A stretch of 64,000 nt of DNA from Anopheles merus (Eukaryota > Arthropoda > Insecta > Diptera > Culicidae). The stretch is taken from the NCBI RefSeq assembly GCF_017562075.2, contig NC_054085.1, positions 33,605,039-33,669,038 on the forward strand, in the 5' to 3' direction. The notes beneath the pieces were generated by a model, which was not told where the DNA came from, made no database searches, and worked only from the letters and a program-made list of their open reading frames with translations. Numbering within the stretch: the first letter of the stretch is position 1; each line of letters starts with the position of its first letter. Made by a program: the position numbers and the translations under genes. This document shows, in pieces, positions 61,701-64,000 of the stretch.

Positions 61701-64000
61701 ACTCCAGATAGATGGCACAGTCCATTCTTTTATGCGTTTAATTGCATGTTGCATGATGTTCTTAAACAAAAACAAATCATAATAGAACTCTTGCAGAACT
61801 TTGCTATTTGTGGAGAACATTTCTAGGTTTTATTTTTGCCAAAATGTTTGATATAAAAAAAACACTTTTAATGCAAAACAAATCACCAAAAGTTTTAGAT
61901 AATATTTTTTCTTGGTAAAATAATATTCTGAGAAAGAAAAAAAGAAAGCTTGTTCTATTGAACTTTCTTCTCTGCAACCAAATTTAAAGAAAAAATAATA
62001 TTTTTTCGGTGGAAAAAAGCAAACATCGACAAGCGGAAGCGTGCATATATTTCATGCAATATTTAATAGTGCATCATAAAGGAACGGTACGCTCTTGCCG
62101 CTGGAAGAAAAAAAAGAAAGGATGAGTTCACAGCGAAAAACTTTCATTCGCCGTAGAAACGCAACCTTTTCCCCATTCCGCAGAAAGTAGGAAGAAAGAA
62201 AACGCGGAAGCGTACGGAATTTCATTCCCATGCAGGCGCATATAGGTATAGGCATGGAACACAGACAATCACCATAATCGTAGCTGAGCAGGATTTTTGT
62301 GTGAGTGTGTGTGTGGCTCTTCATTTTCATACCGACATATAAAAGGCAATGCGCTAACAGCCACACGATTGGGCACGACCAGCAGAAGAAAAGTTTGCCC
62401 CACACACGCACACACACACAAACACAGTCTCACGTTTCACTTCCAAAAAGGAGTTGTGTCAGTAAGGAAAATTTGAAACCGTATGCATATAGAAAGCGGC
62501 ATGAATGTTCTACTGTTGCATTCATAATTCACCTGCGCACGGACTGCGGAAAATGGAAAGGTAGTGGCGCCAGCGTGAAATGCATTTGACGCAACACACG
62601 CCCACCGTTGGCAAAGTTTGCTGCTGCTGCTGCTGCTGCTGCTACTCGGATTAAGCCCTGTGATAGCTCTGCGTCCGGTTCCGCGGCCCTCTCCACGACG
62701 TCTAGCAACCCGGCAACGACAAGCTAGGCTTCGGGAGTGGAATAGGAGGCATTGGTGGGAAAAAATAGATGGAAAATGTTTGCAGCATTCCAGGCGCAAG
62801 CGGACGCACCACCCTTTTGCCTATGAATTTCTAAATCCCACTCAGTCATCCCCGACCAGTGAGGACGAACGGCGGTCGAGGCACACCGTACGACCACGAA
62901 CGGCTGAGAACCACATGTCACGGACACAACGATCACGAGTGAGCCTTGCCGTGACGCTCCTTCCCTTCCGCTGTGACTGGCACACTGAAGCTTTGTGGGT
63001 GTGTGAGACAGTAAAATATTGCTAGTTTGTGTTCGTGGTATGTCAACTATTTGTCGCCAGTGGTTAGGTTTTTTCGACACGTTTGAAAGAAAAACAAAAA
63101 AAGAAAGAAAAACCAAAAAATGGTGACAGTCGGAAATGAAAATAACTTACGGTCAAACGCAACAACTTAGTAAAATAACACAGAACAAGAATAGAGCAAA
63201 TAACGCGATCCGATACGGAGAAGAACGTGCTGAACGTGTGACCAATCGTTGCATAACAAATTGGATCTTTTTTTTCTTATTGGAAAAGGTTTAAGGGTGT
63301 GTTGCAGAAAATCACACTTGAAAAAAAGCGGCTTATAACTCCCAGGGCTTAATGTGTCGAACGCTTGAACACCCTTTAGTTGGGGCTGCCGAGTTAATTA
63401 ATCGATCTGATTTACCCTACTCTTGGATGGTGATGGTTCACACCAAAAAAACACAAAGTGTGATAAAACTCTCGCTCCGTTGTCACTCGTTGTCCAAAGA
63501 AACCGGCACAGTTTTTAAGGCCCGTTTTTGGGCGCTTTTTTTGTCTGTAGACACGTTTGATAATAACCCTCTAGTAAATCGTTTAAAGCCCACGCGGGTG
63601 TGTTTCATTAAAAATGTAGGGACCGTAACATGTAAGGGCCAAGATTTTCGGGGTCGGTGCCGTCCTTCAGTTTCAGCTACTTTCGGCACAGTGAGACCGG
63701 CTCGGACAAACTGATGCAAGGAAAATGTGTGTGTATTAAGGGGTTTGTTTTACATTCGAAGTGAATATTTATAAAAAGGTACAACCGAAAAATGTTTCAT
63801 TTTAAAAGTCTATTACAATTTCTGTAGTAGAAATATGAATAATGAAATTTTAAGAATACAATATTGTTATAGAACTCATACAATAAAAAAAATCTTTTTT
63901 TTTAAATTATCAAAATAGAAAATTATAAATTTAATATTTATGCAACATTTAGCTCAATGCTTTATCTTTATTCCTAAAGATGAGCAGTTTAAAGCCTTTA
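58781..64000. other. No gene recognised; terminal 5.2 kb
   Basis: Short overlapping frames occur at 59184-60262 and 62052-63719. No frame of 60 codons starting at a methionine occurs at 60263-62051, which is GC-richer to 61130 and contains several TAATTA/TTAATT-type motifs. From 63720 to the end the DNA is strongly AT-rich. Confidence 0.5.
62621..62643. repeat. CTG trinucleotide repeat (7 units)
   Basis: Seven CTG units and a partial unit. It would read as a leucine run, but the surrounding frame has no recognisable content. Confidence 0.9.

Overview
The window reads as eukaryotic, non-coding insect DNA, most likely from an Anopheles mosquito or close relative. The evidence is long CA/GT, GA, AAAT and ATT microsatellites, tRNA-derived SINEs resembling the SINE200 type of Anopheles gambiae (name given from memory), CR1/Jockey-group and RTE-clade non-LTR retrotransposon remnants, and many short terminal-inverted-repeat (TIR) elements. 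I found no host protein-coding exon, rRNA gene or functional tRNA gene I could defend in the 64 kb. It looks like a large intergenic region or a giant intron.

Layout. 0-2 kb: a pogo-like miniature element (833-1103), a perfect 22-bp inverted repeat (1326-1397) and a minus-strand RTE reverse transcriptase remnant (1410-1735). 4.3-6.95 kb: a broken CR1/Jockey-group retrotransposon (about 4561-6593) that appears to sit inside an older TIR element with TA target duplications (4298-6949). 8.8-13 kb: two long CA tracts, a piggyBac-like miniature element with TTAA flanks (10343-10597) and a diverged repeat array (10690-10995). 20.8-24.9 kb: GA tracts, a hAT-like element (21126-21821) built from the same repeat unit as the 10.7-kb array, a GT tract and a pogo/Tigger-like element (24228-24880). 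26.5 kb: a 260-bp ATT tract. 29.8 kb and 57.3 kb: two copies of one pogo-like miniature family. 34.8 kb: a TATA plus initiator pair, the only convincing core-promoter signature. 42.2-43.3 kb: an RTE remnant split by a hAT miniature element with a perfect 8-bp target duplication, followed at once by an antisense SINE. 46.4 kb: a 290-bp AAAT-rich tract. 49.7 and 57.9 kb: two more SINE copies. 58.3 kb: a foldback element with 134-bp arms.

The genes do not form a system. The content is a layered record of transposition. The most informative parts are the nested insertions, where target duplications and an empty-site paralog inside the same window allow relative dating, and the shared repeat unit linking the 10.7-kb and 21-kb loci. 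I did not find an undescribed functional system. The family assignments of TIR elements rest on termini and target-site type only, since none encodes a transposase.
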